A program made the position numbers and the translations under genes. Shown in pieces: positions 10,114 through 19,948 of a stretch of 64,000 nt of DNA. Origin of the DNA: CAWFGS01 sp963815535 (GTDB lineage: Bacteria > Pseudomonadota > Alphaproteobacteria > Sphingomonadales > Sphingomonadaceae); the NCBI GenBank assembly GCA_963815535.1, contig CAWFGS010000001.1:186001-250000 (forward strand), in the 5' to 3' direction. A model generated the notes under the pieces. The model was not told the origin of the DNA, made no database searches, and worked only from the letters and a program-made list of their open reading frames with translations. How positions within the stretch are numbered: position 1 is the stretch's first letter; each line of letters begins with the position of its first letter.

Positions 10114-10584
10114 GGCGTTTGTTCCAGATCGGATTGCGGCCATCGACGGTCGCCTGATAGACTTCGGGCCAGCGATCAAATGCGGCGTCCACATCCCCAC
10201 TGTCGAGCGGTTCGGTCGGCGCGAACGCATCGAAACCGCACCGGCGCATGTTCGACAATTGATCGACCAGCACATCGCCGACTGCGCGCAACTCGCCCGC
10301 ATACCCCGCTTCGCGCAATGATCGGGCAGAAGAATAGCCGCGCCCGTCGCCGAACGCGGGAAAGTTCACTTCCACCAGAGCGATCCGATCGAGGAACGGC
10401 AGCAAATCGGCCACATCGTCGCCCGGTTCGATCCGCACGGCAACGGCATTCGTCTGCTGCGCGAACGCTTCGACCGTAACGGCGGGATCGGCCACCGCCT
10501 CGTCGTCGCGCAGGCGCAGATTGTCGATCTTGCCGGGCCGCGCCCTTCGGCGGGCGATGGAGTGGATGGGGTATGCTCAACCAT
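10100..10584 (-). CDS. DUF934 protein of the sulfite reductase operon (frameshifted)
   Basis: A small cytoplasmic protein of about 160 residues. DUF934 members sit next to cysI/cysH and are often called oxidoreductase-associated or ferredoxin-like partners, but no activity is proven. Start ATG 10584 overlaps the cysI stop. The first codons read MVEHTP, then one missing C in a C-run near 10570 shifts the frame; restoring it gives MVEHTPIHSIARRR joined to KIDNLRLRDDEAVAD and onward. Conserved stretches include RIEPGDDVADLLPFLDRIALVEVNFPAF in sense (cited by position about residues 55-85). Confidence 0.8.
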
Positions 10585-12214
10585 ACAACGCCTCCTTGAA
10601 CGGGGCCATGCCGATGCGGTTGTAAGTGTCGAGGAAGCGTTCCTCGCCCTCCTTACGCGCCAGATACACGTCGGTCACGGTTTCGACCGCGTCGATCACG
10701 CCGTCTTCGTCGAAGCCGCGACCGGTAATCTTGCCCAGCGCGGTATCTTCCGCCTCGCTGCCGCCGAGCGACAATTGGTAATTTTCGACGCCTTTCTTAT
10801 CGACGCCCAGAATGCCGATATGGCCTGCATGGTGGTGGCCGCACGCGTTGATGCAGCCCGAGATCTTCAGCTTCAATTCGCCCAGCGTGTCCTGTTTGCC
10901 ACTAGCGGCGAAACGTTCGGAAATCTTCTGCGCCAGCGGGATGGAACGCGCATTGGCGAGGCTGCAATAATCGAGGCCGGGGCAGGCGATGATGTCGCCG
11001 ATCTGGTCGAGGTTCGGGGTGCCGAGCCCGTCCGCCTCCAGCGCGGTCCACAAGCGCATGCAGATCGGCGATGCGGACATGCGGCAGCACGATGTTCTGC
11101 GTGTGCATGACGCGCAATTCGTCGAAACTGTATCTTGCGGCCAGATCGGCCATCAGGTGCATCTGCGCCGCCGTCGCATCGCCGGGAATGCCGCCGACGG
11201 GCTTCAGGCTGACGACCGCCGAGACGTAACCGTCATGCTTGTGCCGGTGCGTGTTGCGATCGACCCACAAGGCGAATTCGGGATCGGATCGATCGACCGT
11301 CTTGGCGGTATCGTCGTCGAATGCCGGATCGGCAAAGAACGGCTTGATCCGTTCCAGTTCGGCGATCGGCGGTTCGATGTCCTGTTCCAGCAGATGCGCG
11401 AACTCCGCTTCCACCTGACGCGTATATTCCTCCGCGCCCATTTCATGGACGAGGATCTTGATCCGCGCCTTGTACTTGTTGTCGCGGCGACCGTGGCGGT
11501 TGTAAACGCGCAGACACGCCTCGGAATAGGTAATCAGCTGATCGAGCGGAACGAAATCGCGGATCATCGGCGCGATCATCGGGGTGCGGCCCATCCCGCC
11601 ACCGACATAGAACGCGCGCGCCGATTGCGCTCGTCCTTCTCGACGATCTGAATGCCGATATCGTGCAGCTTCATCGCCGCGCGGTCGGTATCGCTGGCGA
11701 TGACGCAAATCTTGAACTTGCGCGGCAAATACATGAATTCGGGGTGGAAGCTGGACCATTGGCGCAGCAATTCGGCATAGGGACGCGGATCGATCAGCTC
11801 GTCCTGCGCCGCGCCGGCGAAATGGTCGGACGAAATGTTGCGGATGCAGTTTCCGCTGGTCTGGATGGCGTGCATTTCGACTTTCGCCAGATCGGCCAGA
11901 ATATCGCCCGCCTCCTCCAGCTTGATCCAGTTGTACTGGATATTCTGGCGGGTGGTGAAATGCCCGTAGCCGCGGTCGTATTTGTCCGCGATGTCGGCCA
12001 GCGCGTGCATCTGTGCGCCGTTCAGACGTGCCATAGGGAATTGCGACCCGCAGCATATAGGCGTGGAGTTGCAGATAGAGGCCGTTCATCAGCCGCAGCG
12101 GCTTGAACTGGTCCTCGCGTCAGCTGGCCGTCGATCCGGCGCTGGCACTGGTCGCGGAATTCGGCGACGCGGGCATCGACCATCTGCTGGTCGTAACTCA
12201 TCGTATTTGTACAT
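10577..12214 (-). CDS. cysI: Nitrite/sulfite reductase hemoprotein (frameshifted)
   Basis: Siroheme and [4Fe-4S] enzyme that reduces sulfite to sulfide. It begins MYKYDE at 12214, and after a shift follows LMNGLYLQLHAYMLRVAIPYG. The next blocks, RGYGHFTTRQNIQYNWIKL and TSGNCIRN, bind substrate and siroheme; NKYKARIKILVHEMG follows. The C-terminal half carries the siroheme/Fe-S cysteines in CPGLDYC and CINACGHHH. At least four one-base shifts (near 12198, 12010, 11620 and 11070) break the frame, but all blocks are in family order and total length (about 545 residues) is right. The start overlaps the DUF2849 stop by one base. Confidence 0.88.
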
Positions 12215-12510
12215 CAGACGACACTTTCTGCGGCGGCGGGATTGTCGGGTTGCAGCGACAGGTCCATGCGGACGGTCGGGCCAAGCGCGCGGACGCGGTC
12301 CTTGATATGGGCGGGGCGGGGCACGCCATCGGCCATGCTGGCTTCCACGATATAGGGCACGTTGACGGCGCGCGTCGCTTCTTCGCGCGCGGCGATCGTT
12401 TCGGCATCGTCGCCGGCATCGACGGCATCGGCGACATCGATCGACCATCCTTCGCCGGTCCACCAGGTGACCGCCCCCGATTTCAGATCGTTTCCGGTAA
12501 CCAGTTTCAT
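12214..12510 (-). CDS. DUF2849 domain protein
   Basis: A 98-residue soluble protein, intact, starting at ATG 12510 (MKLVTGNDLKSGAVTWW). DUF2849 proteins are found almost only between cobA and the sulfite reductase gene in alphaproteobacteria, so a role in siroheme delivery or sulfite reduction is inferred, not shown. The start overlaps the cobA stop (ATGA) and its own stop overlaps the cysI start (TGATG), so the three are translationally coupled. The upstream cobA frame appears fused to it only because of a frameshift in cobA. Confidence 0.8.
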   Translation of the reverse strand: MKLVTGNDLKSGAVTWWTGEGWSIDVADAVDAGDDAETIAAREEATRAVNVPYIVEASMADGVPRPAHIKDRVRALGPTVRMDLSLQPDNPAAAESVV

Positions 12511-13286
12511 AATGTTGTTTCCATGCCGAATAAACGCTGCCGCAGCAAGTGCCTGCACGGCCACGTCGGGCCGCGCGGTCACTTCGCCGATGATGATCAG
12601 GGCGGGGCTGCACACCCGTTCGCGCGTCACCAGATCGGGCAGTTCCGCCAGCGGGCCGCGCAATACGCGCATGGTGGGGCGGGCGGCGTTTTCGATCACG
12701 GCGATCGGCATGTCGGGCGCAAGGCCGTCCGCCATCAGCTTTTCGGCGATATCGGGCGCGGTCTTCACGCCCATGTAGATGACCAGCGTGCGCCCCTTGC
12801 CCGCAAGGCCGGCCCAGTCCTGTTCCGTCAGCCCCTTGCACTGGCCCGCAACGAAGGTGACGATGCTGGCGCGTCGCGATGGGTCAGCGCGATCTGCGCC
12901 GCCGCCGCCGCGCCGTTCGCGGCGCTGATGCCCGGCACGATTTCGACCGGCACACCGGCGGCGCGGGCATCTTCCGCTTCTTCCCCGCCGCGCCCGAAGA
13001 TGAACGGATCGCCGCCCTTCAGCCGCACGACATCGTCGCCCGGCCAGTGCCTCGCGGATCAGCAGCGCGTTGATCCGATCCTGCGGCAAGGTGTGCCGTG
13101 CGCGCTGTTTCGCAACGGATATCAACCGCGCGTCCGGATGCGGGCCAGCGCCAGGATCGCGGGATCGACCAGCCCGTCATGCACGATCAACCGCGCATCC
13201 GCGATCAGCCGCGCCGCGCGCAAGGTCAGCAGGTCGGGATCGCCCGGACCCGCGCCTACCAGATAAATGGTGCCGGTTTCGGTCAT
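12507..13286 (-). CDS. cobA: Uroporphyrinogen-III C-methyltransferase (frameshifted)
   Basis: Adds two methyl groups from SAM to uroporphyrinogen III, making precorrin-2 for siroheme. Starts at 13286 with MTETGTIYLVGAGPGDPDLLTL, the SUMT N-terminal glycine motif (residues 10-16). After shifts near 13130 and 13030 come RLKGGDPFIFGRGGEEAE and EIVPGISAA, then FVAGQCKGL and LVIYMGVKTA. The likely stop is TGA 12509-12507, overlapping the DUF2849 start, reached after one more frame change near the end. The MET8/CysG-N part of siroheme synthesis is encoded separately at 36.1 kb. Confidence 0.85.
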
Positions 13287-13356
13287 GGCGGATCAAAGTG
13301 GAGACGTGCGCGACAATGCACCAGTCAGAATGGATATTGCGGGGGGTAGGAAACCT

Positions 13357-13380
13357 ATCAGTAACTGATCGCACACTGTG
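13357..13380. promoter_or_regulatory. Two adjacent palindromes upstream of the sulfur operon
   Basis: A perfect 13-bp palindrome (ATCAGTAACTGAT, 13357-13369) and a 9-bp one (CACACTGTG, 13372-13380) lie about 71-94 bases upstream of the cobA start and upstream of nothing else (the other neighbour ends here). The position and symmetry suit a dimeric repressor or activator site. The regulator is not identified. Confidence 0.4.
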
Positions 13381-13410
13381 TTCGAATGGAGCGCCGGATC
13401 GGCCAAGCGA

Positions 13411-14572
13411 CTATTTCACCCGCTGTGCGACGGCGGCGATCAACTGATCGAATTCGGCGTTGCCGCGCAGGTTCAGATCGCGTTGCGGGAACGGAATTTC
13501 GATGTCGTTTTCCTGAAACAGTTCCCACAGTTTCTTCAGCACTTCGCTTTTCACATTGCCCACGCCCGCTTCCGGGATCGGTGATCCAGCAATGGATGAT
13601 GAAGTTCACGCTGCTGTCGCCATATTCGTCCAGCCAGCAGACGGGCGGCGGGGTCTTCAACACGCGCTTCGCCGCTCACCGCCGCTTCCAGCATCAGCTT
13701 TTCCGCCAGCTTGATATCGCAGCCATAAGACACGCCGACCGGCACCTGCATGCGCACGTTCTTCGACGAATAGGACCAGTTTTCGACCTGGTTGATCATC
13801 AGGTTTTCGTTCGGAATCAGATATTCCTTCTGATCGCGGGTGGTGATCGACACGGCGCGAATGCCGATCTTGCGTATCTGGCCGAAAGTCGAATTGCCCG
13901 CCTGATCGGCCACAGCGATCACGTCGCCCGGCTTGATCGAACGGTCCATCAACAGGATGATCCCGGCGATCAGATTACCGAAGGTCTTTTGCAGGCCGAA
14001 ACCGATGGCGAGGCCGAATGCGCCGGAAAACACCGCCAGCGCTGTCAGGTCGATGCCCAGAATGTCGATCCCGGCCAGAATGGCGATCGTCCAGACGCCC
14101 AGCGTCAGCAGCTTTTCCGCCAGCACCCGCTGCGATGCGTCCAGCTTGGTGATGCGTTTCAGCATCGCATGGGCCAGGCGGCTGCCGACCCAGGCGACGG
14201 CGAACACGCCGACGATGACCAGGATGACGATCAGCCCGTCCCACACCGAAATCCGCGTATCGCCGACGCGCTAGCGCGAAATCGTCCAGTGTCTCGAACG
14301 ATACTGCCGACCGCTTCGCTCTTTTCGTTGACCGCGTCCTTCACCCCATCGGCGGCGCTGATGGCTTCGGGCAGTTCGGGACTGGGTTCCGGCGTTGGCG
14401 CGGGGGCTTCGCCGTTCGATACGGCATTCCCGTGGGCATCGGCAGCGCCGCGAGCGGGTACGGCCTGCAGCACCACGGTATCGCCAGCTTCCAGCGGCGC
14501 CGCCTCGGTCGGGGTGGGCGTGGGGGTCGGGGTCGGCAGTACCAGATCGGTGGCGCTCGCAGGTAGGCTCAT
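13411..14572 (-). CDS. Mechanosensitive ion channel family protein, MscS type (frameshifted)
   Basis: A small-conductance mechanosensitive channel that relieves turgor. The N-terminal 110 residues are a Thr/Pro-rich linker region; then hydrophobic helices (LIVILVIVGVFAVAWVGSRL) and the TM3 pore helix with its Gly/Ala pattern (LAVFSGAFGLAIGFGLQK) and GNLIAGIILL are visible. The beta domain follows (IKPGDVI, GQIRKIGIRAV, YLIPNENLM). Shifts near 14260, 13665 and 13575 break the frame; the C-terminus ends with VAQRVK at 13411. The start ATG overlaps the metC stop (ATGA), so it is the last gene of sseA-metC-mscS. Confidence 0.82.
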
Positions 14573-15771
14573 GCTGTCTCCATCGCGGCGAAACCGCGTT
14601 CCAGATCGCGGATCAGATCGTCGGCATCTTCCAGCCCGATCGACAGGCGAATGGCCGAATGCGGCGCCATCGACATCCCAGTCTGCGGGGGGCCACGACG
14701 TCACGGCGCGGTGTGTGGCGGGATCGATCGGCAGGGCAAGGCTTTCGAAACCGCCCCAGCTGTAACCGATGCCGAACAGTTCCAGCGCATCGACGAAGGC
14801 GTTGCGCGCGCGCATGATCGTTGCGCCTTTCAGACACGAAACGAAAACAGACCGCAGCCGCCGGTAAAATCGCGCCGCCACAGATCGTGCCCGGCGCGCC
14901 GGGCAGCATCGGGCACAGCACATGCGCCACTTGCGGATGATCGTGCAGCCATTCGGCGATGCGGATCGCGGACTGGCGTCGAATGATCCAGCCGCAAACC
15001 CATCGTCCGCAAACCGCGCAGCGCCAGTGCCGCATCGTCGGGCGAAACGACCAGCCCCAAGCGCCTGCGCCGTCTGGCGAAGTTTGCGATAATGTTTGCG
15101 GCCGGCGTGGCGCTGCCCATCATCAGATCCGAATGGCCGCCGACATGTTTGGTCAAGCGCCATGATCGCGATGTCGCAGCCATGTTCCAGCGCGCGAAAG
15201 CCCAGCGAACTGGCCCAGGTGTTGTCGAGGATGCTGGTCACGCCCCGCTCGCGCGCGATTGCGTGCCAGGCGCGGGGATGTCGCACACTTCCATCGTCAG
15301 GCTGCCGGGGCTTTCCAGCAGGACGGCGCGCGTGCGATCGCAGATGACATCGGCGAAGCCGTTCGTGTCGAGCGGATCGAAAAACCGCGCCTCGATCCCG
15401 AAGCGTGTCAGCAGACCGGTCGCCATCGATCGCGTCGGATCATAGGCGTTGTCGGTCACCAGCAACACATCGCCGGGTTTCAGCACCGCCAGCAGCGCGC
15501 CCGATAGCGCCGCGACACCGCTGGGATACAGCACCGTGCCGAACGCGCCAGGTTCCAGCGCGGTCAGCGCATCGGCCAGCGCCCATTGCGTCGGCGATCC
15601 GCGCCGACCGTAGAAGAAACGCCCGTCGGAATTGTCGCTTTTCGCAGCTTCCAGCTCGGCGCAGTTTTCATACAGATGCGTGCTGGCACGCCAGATCGGA
15701 GGGTTGACCACCGGCCCGGTCCATTCCGCGCGCCGTCCCGCTTCGACCAGTCGGGTATCGCGCCCACTCAT
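14569..15771 (-). CDS. metC: Cystathionine beta-lyase family PLP enzyme (frameshifted)
   Basis: A Cys/Met-metabolism PLP-dependent enzyme that most likely cleaves cystathionine to homocysteine. Blocks in order: TRLVEAGRR, VVNPPIWRASTHLYEN, FFYGRRGSPTQWALADAL, VLYPSGVAALSGALLA, LDNTWASSLGFRALEHGCDIAI, then the PLP-lysine segment TKHVGGHSDLMMG (Lys in TKHVGG), LRGLRTMGLRLDHS, and the C-terminal YSWGGFESLALP. At least four frame changes (near 15270, 15150, 14980 and 14860) are needed. Cystathionine gamma-synthase is an alternative in the same superfamily, but the STHLYEN and SWGG features fit beta-lyase better. The start overlaps the sseA stop. Confidence 0.83.
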
Positions 15772-16638
15772 ACGGCGTCGCCTTGCGCGGTCGTTTCTCG
15801 CGAGGCTTTGGGAGTGGCGGGATCCGCGCCCCATTCGCTCCAGCTGCCATCATAGAGCGAGACGGCTTCGTTGCCGATCAGATGCAGCGCGAATAGCGAG
15901 CACCGCCGCCGTGACACCGCTGCCGCAGGTGGTGATCGCGGGCAGGTCCGGATCGACGCCGGCCTCGATAAAGATACGGCGGATTTCGGGGGGTGAGCGA
16001 TAGGTTCCGTCTGGATCGAACAACCGCCCGAACGGCACATTGCGCGCGCCGGGAATATGGCCGCCGGGCAGATTATGAACGGTATCGGAAACGCGCCCGG
16101 AAAAGCGACCATCGTCGCGCGCGTCGATCAGTTGGGCCGCCGAAGTATCGATATTCGCCAGCACTTCGGCCTTGTCGGCTACGATATCGCCTGTGGTGGT
16201 AAGGTGGACCGTGCCATTGGATGGGGCCGCCGCCGGACCGCTTTCGATTTGCCGGTTTTCGGCGCGCCATTTGGCCATACCGCCATCCAGAATGGCCACA
16301 TCCGCCACCCCGTGAAGCCGTAAGGTGAACCACGCCCGAGCGGCGGTTCTAAGGTCGCTGTCGTCGTAGAGGACGATCGGATCGCCATTGCCTGCGCCCA
16401 ATTCCCGAAAACGCGCCTGCAACTGCTCGCGCGTCGGTAGAGCGCCGGGAACGGTGGATTGCTTATGCGTCAGACTGGCCAGGTCGTAATATCGCGCGCC
16501 GGGAATATGCCCCGTACGAAACTCAGCCTCCGCATCGCGATCCGCGGCCGGCAAATGATGGGATGCGTCGAGTATCACCGGCGCATTCGCGGTTTCGATA
16601 CGCTGCGCGAGCCAGTCTGTCGTGACGAGGGATTTCAT
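15768..16638 (-). CDS. sseA: 3-mercaptopyruvate sulfurtransferase (frameshifted near 3' end)
   Basis: Two tandem rhodanese domains transfer sulfur from 3-mercaptopyruvate to an acceptor. Starts at ATG 16638 (MKSLVTTDWLAQR). The inactive N-terminal rhodanese domain spans about residues 5-125; the C-terminal domain carries the catalytic loop CGSGVTAA (about residue 238), the CGSGVT form typical of mercaptopyruvate rather than thiosulfate sulfurtransferases (CRKGVT). A shift just after this loop, near 15895, is followed by the expected end (LIGNEAVSLYDGSWSEWG). It is the first gene of a coupled set with metC and mscS, tying sulfur transfer to cysteine/methionine metabolism. Confidence 0.88.
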
Positions 16639-16699
16639 AGGCCCATCGCTACAGGCAGAGCGGCGCCGGGTCGAGGTCGCATCGCGCCCGAATGCCGCA

Positions 16700-17801
16700 T
16701 CAATCGAGCGCGCGTTGCGACACGTCGTCGAAACTGCGTAATTGCCCGTCCAGCGGGAAGGGCTGCAGCTTGCCAGCATCCCCTTGCGCCTTACGCCCGA
16801 CGACATAGGTGCGCGTCTGCGGGTCGATTCCGTTCGCCGTAACGCGCCACTGCATCAGCGGTACGTAAATCGCGCCATTGCCCTGGGCGATGCGCGCAAT
16901 ATCGCGGACCGGCAATTGCAGCGATCCGGTGAAGGTTTCCGCAGTGCCGGGGCCAAGCTGCGCCGCGTCGTGCCGTGCTTTCATAGGTGTGGCCGCATTC
17001 GCCAGTTGCGTGGTTACCGCTTCCCCTTGACGCGCGCTGACCAACTCCGCCGAAAGCGAAACGGCTGTCGCCGTCTGCGCCATGCCGTTCCGCACCGTCA
17101 CGCGATAGGACAGCGACGCGTTCATCATGCTGCGGCTTAGCTTGATCGCTTCCACCTCGATCGTCGGGCGCAGTGTCGTAAACGATCGGAGCGGGCGACG
17201 CGGGCTCCGGCTTTTCGATCGGGCCGGGCATCACAGAGTGCGATCGTTTGCGATAGATAAGCAACGCTGCGAACAAAGCCGCCAGCAGAGCGACGCCACA
17301 CAGCCATAGCAGCCATAGCGGGACGGCGTTCGCCCCGCGCGACGACGTACCGACCGCGTCCGTCGGGGCCGGTTCCGCGACGGGCGCTTGCGTGAAACTG
17401 GGCAGCGGAGCAGGTTCGGTTGGCGTAGGGGTCGTTTCCGCCGCCTCCGGCGTCGGCGCGGTACGCGGGGCAGGCTGTGTTCGGGTGGGCGCGGGGGCTG
17501 GTTGGGGTTGCCGCGTCGCCCTTGGTTGCGGCGTCGGCGCGCTGGCTGCCTCAGTGGGTGTCGGGGTCGGTGTCGCTATGGGTGGCGGGGCGGGCGTTAT
17601 CCTTGGCTGTGGAGTGTTTACCGGACGCGGCGGCGTGGGAACGGCCGCATCGGGATCGACCGGTCCCTGCGCGCGCGGCGTCTGAGTGGCGTTCGGCGAT
17701 GGTGGCAGCTGAAAATCCCGCACGGGCGGCTGCGCGGTGGTCGCCCCGGCCCACAGCAGCGCCACCGCACAAAGAACAACAGATGGGGAAAGTCGGGTCA
17801 T
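16700..17801 (-). CDS. Pro/Thr-rich single-pass membrane protein, unknown function (frameshifted)
   Basis: N-terminal signal peptide (residues 1-22, ending ATTAQ), then a long Pro/Thr/Ala-rich spacer with repeated PTPTPT-type units (about 25-190), one transmembrane helix (VPLWLLWLCGVALLAALFAALL), then a basic stop-transfer and a beta-rich C-terminal domain of about 150 residues. The frame slips near 17180; the C-terminal part reads IEVEAIKLSRSMMNASLSY onward and ends at 16700. The layout suggests a cell-wall-spanning spacer with a cytoplasmic domain. I do not recognise the C-terminal domain. It is transcribed divergently from queF with 81 bases between starts. Confidence 0.6.
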
Positions 17802-17882
17802 AAAGGACTTGTGCTTGATATCGGTTCGCGCATTTTGCGTTCGGTTTGCGCCGGAATGCACTGAATAGGTTGTGAACCCGCA

Positions 17883-18430
17883 ATGTCCACCGCCGCCGAT
17901 CCGGGCCGCGCGCAAACACCTGCCGATCTTGCACAAAACCGCGCCGCATTGCATGGGCGCGGCATGGACGACATGAAGCCCGCCGACATGCCCCAATTTC
18001 TCGGCAAGCAGACCGTCTTGCCGCAATCGCCGGACGAGGCGGTGCTGGATTACGTGCCCAACCCAGAACGGGGCGCTGTATCTCGCTGCGCTTCGCCGCG
18101 CCGGAGTTCACTTCGCTGTGTCCCGTGACCGGTCAGCCCGATTTCGCGCATCTGGTTATCGATTACGCGCCGGGTGAGACCATCGTGGAATCGAAATCGC
18201 TCAAGCTGTTTCTCGGTTCGTTCCGCAACCATGCGGGTTTTCACGAGGATGTGACGGTCGGCATCGGCGAACGTTTGCTGGACGAAATGCAGCCCCGCTG
18301 GCTGCGGATCGGTGGGTATTGGTATCCGCGTGGCGGCATTCCGATCGACGTGTTCTGGCAAACCGGTGCGCCGCCCGCCGACCTGTGGGTACCCGAACAG
18401 GGTGTCGCATCCTATCGCGGGCGCGGCTGA
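17883..18430 (+). CDS. queF: NADPH-dependent 7-cyano-7-deazaguanine reductase QueF (frameshifted)
   Basis: Reduces preQ0 to preQ1 in queuosine biosynthesis. This is the short unimodular type. The catalytic cysteine is in PEFTSLCPVTGQPDFAH, and the QueF signature ESKSLKLFLGSFRNH is intact. One shift near 18080 separates the N-terminal part (LPQSPDEAVLDYVPNP) from these motifs; removing one base restores ALYLARFAAPEFTSL. The start ATG 17883 gives about 180 residues. No preQ1 riboswitch is recognisable upstream in the 81-base gap. Confidence 0.88.
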
Positions 18431-18484
18431 CCGAAGGGGGCAAATACCCTTGCCAGCGATACGCGTTCTGGTGCATCGCCGGCC

Positions 18485-19320
18485 ATGACCAAAAGCCCCA
18501 AAACCTTTCCCGCAACGGCTGGCCAAGGCCGCGCTGATACTGGCGCTGCTGCTGCCGGTCTATTTCATGGTCGCCGCGCTCGGCACGAAATTCGGGTTGT
18601 GGAACTGGCAGACGGGGCTCGGCACGTTGACGATTACCGGCGTGGCCGTTGCTGCTGGGCACGGTCGCGGTCGTCGCGCTGGTCGCTCTTATATGGATTA
18701 TGCTGCGCGCGCCGCGACGCGGCTGGTGGATGGCGGCGGTCGCGCTCGCGATACCGCTGGCGATTTTCGTGACACTGGCGGGCGTGGGCGATCGGGCGGC
18801 GCAGAACCCGCTGCACGATGTCGCGACCGATACCGGCAACCCGCCGCAGTTCAGCGAGGCGGTGCTGGCCCGCCGCGCGCGGAACGGACGACGTCAACCA
18901 GCCCAACGATTACGCGCAGCCACTGTCCGAACTGGGCAAATGGGAGGGCGACCGGTTCGCCATGTGGTCCGACCGCAATCATCAGCAAATCATCGGCGAA
19001 ATCTACCCCGATCTGGACCCGATCGTCAGCGATGCGACCATTCCGGCCGCCATTGCCGCCGTGACGCAGGCGATGGAGGAAGCGGGTTAGACGACATCGG
19101 CAGCGATGTCGCCGACGGCATGGTCGAGGGGACGTCGCGCACCTTCTGGTTCGGCTTCAGCGACGATGTAGTCGCGCGGATCGAACCGACCGGAACCGGT
19201 TTCAATGAAGGGCGTGCGCATCGATTTTCGTTCCGTGTCCCGCGTGGGTTGAGCGATCTTGGTGCCAACGCGAAACGGATTGCGGATTTGCGCGGCGGTG
19301 TCGCGGCCCGCTTGCCCTGA
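18485..19320 (+). CDS. DUF1499 domain membrane protein (frameshifted)
   Basis: Starts at ATG 18485 (MTKSPKTFP) and after an early shift runs through three hydrophobic helices (LILALLLPVYFMVAALG; LGTVAVVALVALIWIM; MAAVALAIPLAIFVTLAG) and then the DUF1499 domain (NPLHDVATDTGNPPQF; SRTFWFGFSDDVVARI; FRVPRGLSDLGANAKRIADL). At least four one-base shifts occur (near 18530, 18650, 18885 and 19085). The domain's function is unknown; homologues are lipid- or envelope-associated in other bacteria. It ends exactly where the opposing gene ends (TGA at 19318-19320). Confidence 0.75.
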
Positions 19321-19931
19321 CTACCGAAACTGCCGCGCGGCCATCGCGCTGCGCTGGATGACGGTCAGCATGCATAACGCCGCATAGCCGTAAGCGATGC
19401 GGCACAAACCATACAGGCGAACGATCGCCATCGCAATGAAGACGACGATGGTCTCGGTCCCTTCCGCCAGTCCGGTCGAATAAAAGAAGCTCTTTGCGAC
19501 CGTGCGCCGCTGGTTCCTGTCGCCGCGTTTCGCCGCAATGGCTGGCAAAGGCGAGGAAGCTTGTCCCGGTCAGCACGAAACTCGCGACCAGCGGCAAGCG
19601 GGCAACAGATGATCGGGATCGGCGAATGCCGAAGCCGACCGGGATCGCGACGTAGAATGCGAAATCCGCGACGATGTCGAAATAGCCGCCCAGATCGGTC
19701 GGTCCGTTCACTCGCGCAACCGCGCCGTCCAACCCGTCCGCCATGCGGTTGGCAAGGATCAGCGCCAGTCCGAACGTGTAGTGGCCCAAAGCAATCGCCG
19801 TCTGCACCGGCCAAGCCACGATTCCCAACCCGAGAACGTCAGCAGCATTGGCGGAGACGCCCCATGCGCCAGCAAGCCGCAATGCGGTTCAGCGGCGGAT
19901 CGATCAGCGGGCGCAGGCGGGCATCGAACAT
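19321..19931 (-). CDS. CDP-alcohol phosphatidyltransferase family protein (frameshifted)
   Basis: An integral membrane enzyme that joins CDP-diacylglycerol (or a related CDP-alcohol) to an alcohol head group. The CDP-OH-P motif D-G-x2-A-R-x8-G-x3-D-x3-D is present across DGAVARVNGPTDLGG and YFDIVADF. Several transmembrane helices are seen. Start ATG 19931 (MFDARLRPLIDPPLNRIA); shifts near 19850 and 19550 break the frame, and the end is TAG 19321. The head group is unknown: the sequence does not distinguish PgsA-like from other members. Confidence 0.78.
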
Positions 19932-19948
19932 GGCGGGCTTCTACCCCC

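Noticed and set aside
12214..13125. An apparent single protein fusing CobA and DUF2849
   Set aside because: The fusion arises only because a frameshift in cobA hides its stop; another frame gives a TGA overlapping the DUF2849 ATG, the usual arrangement.
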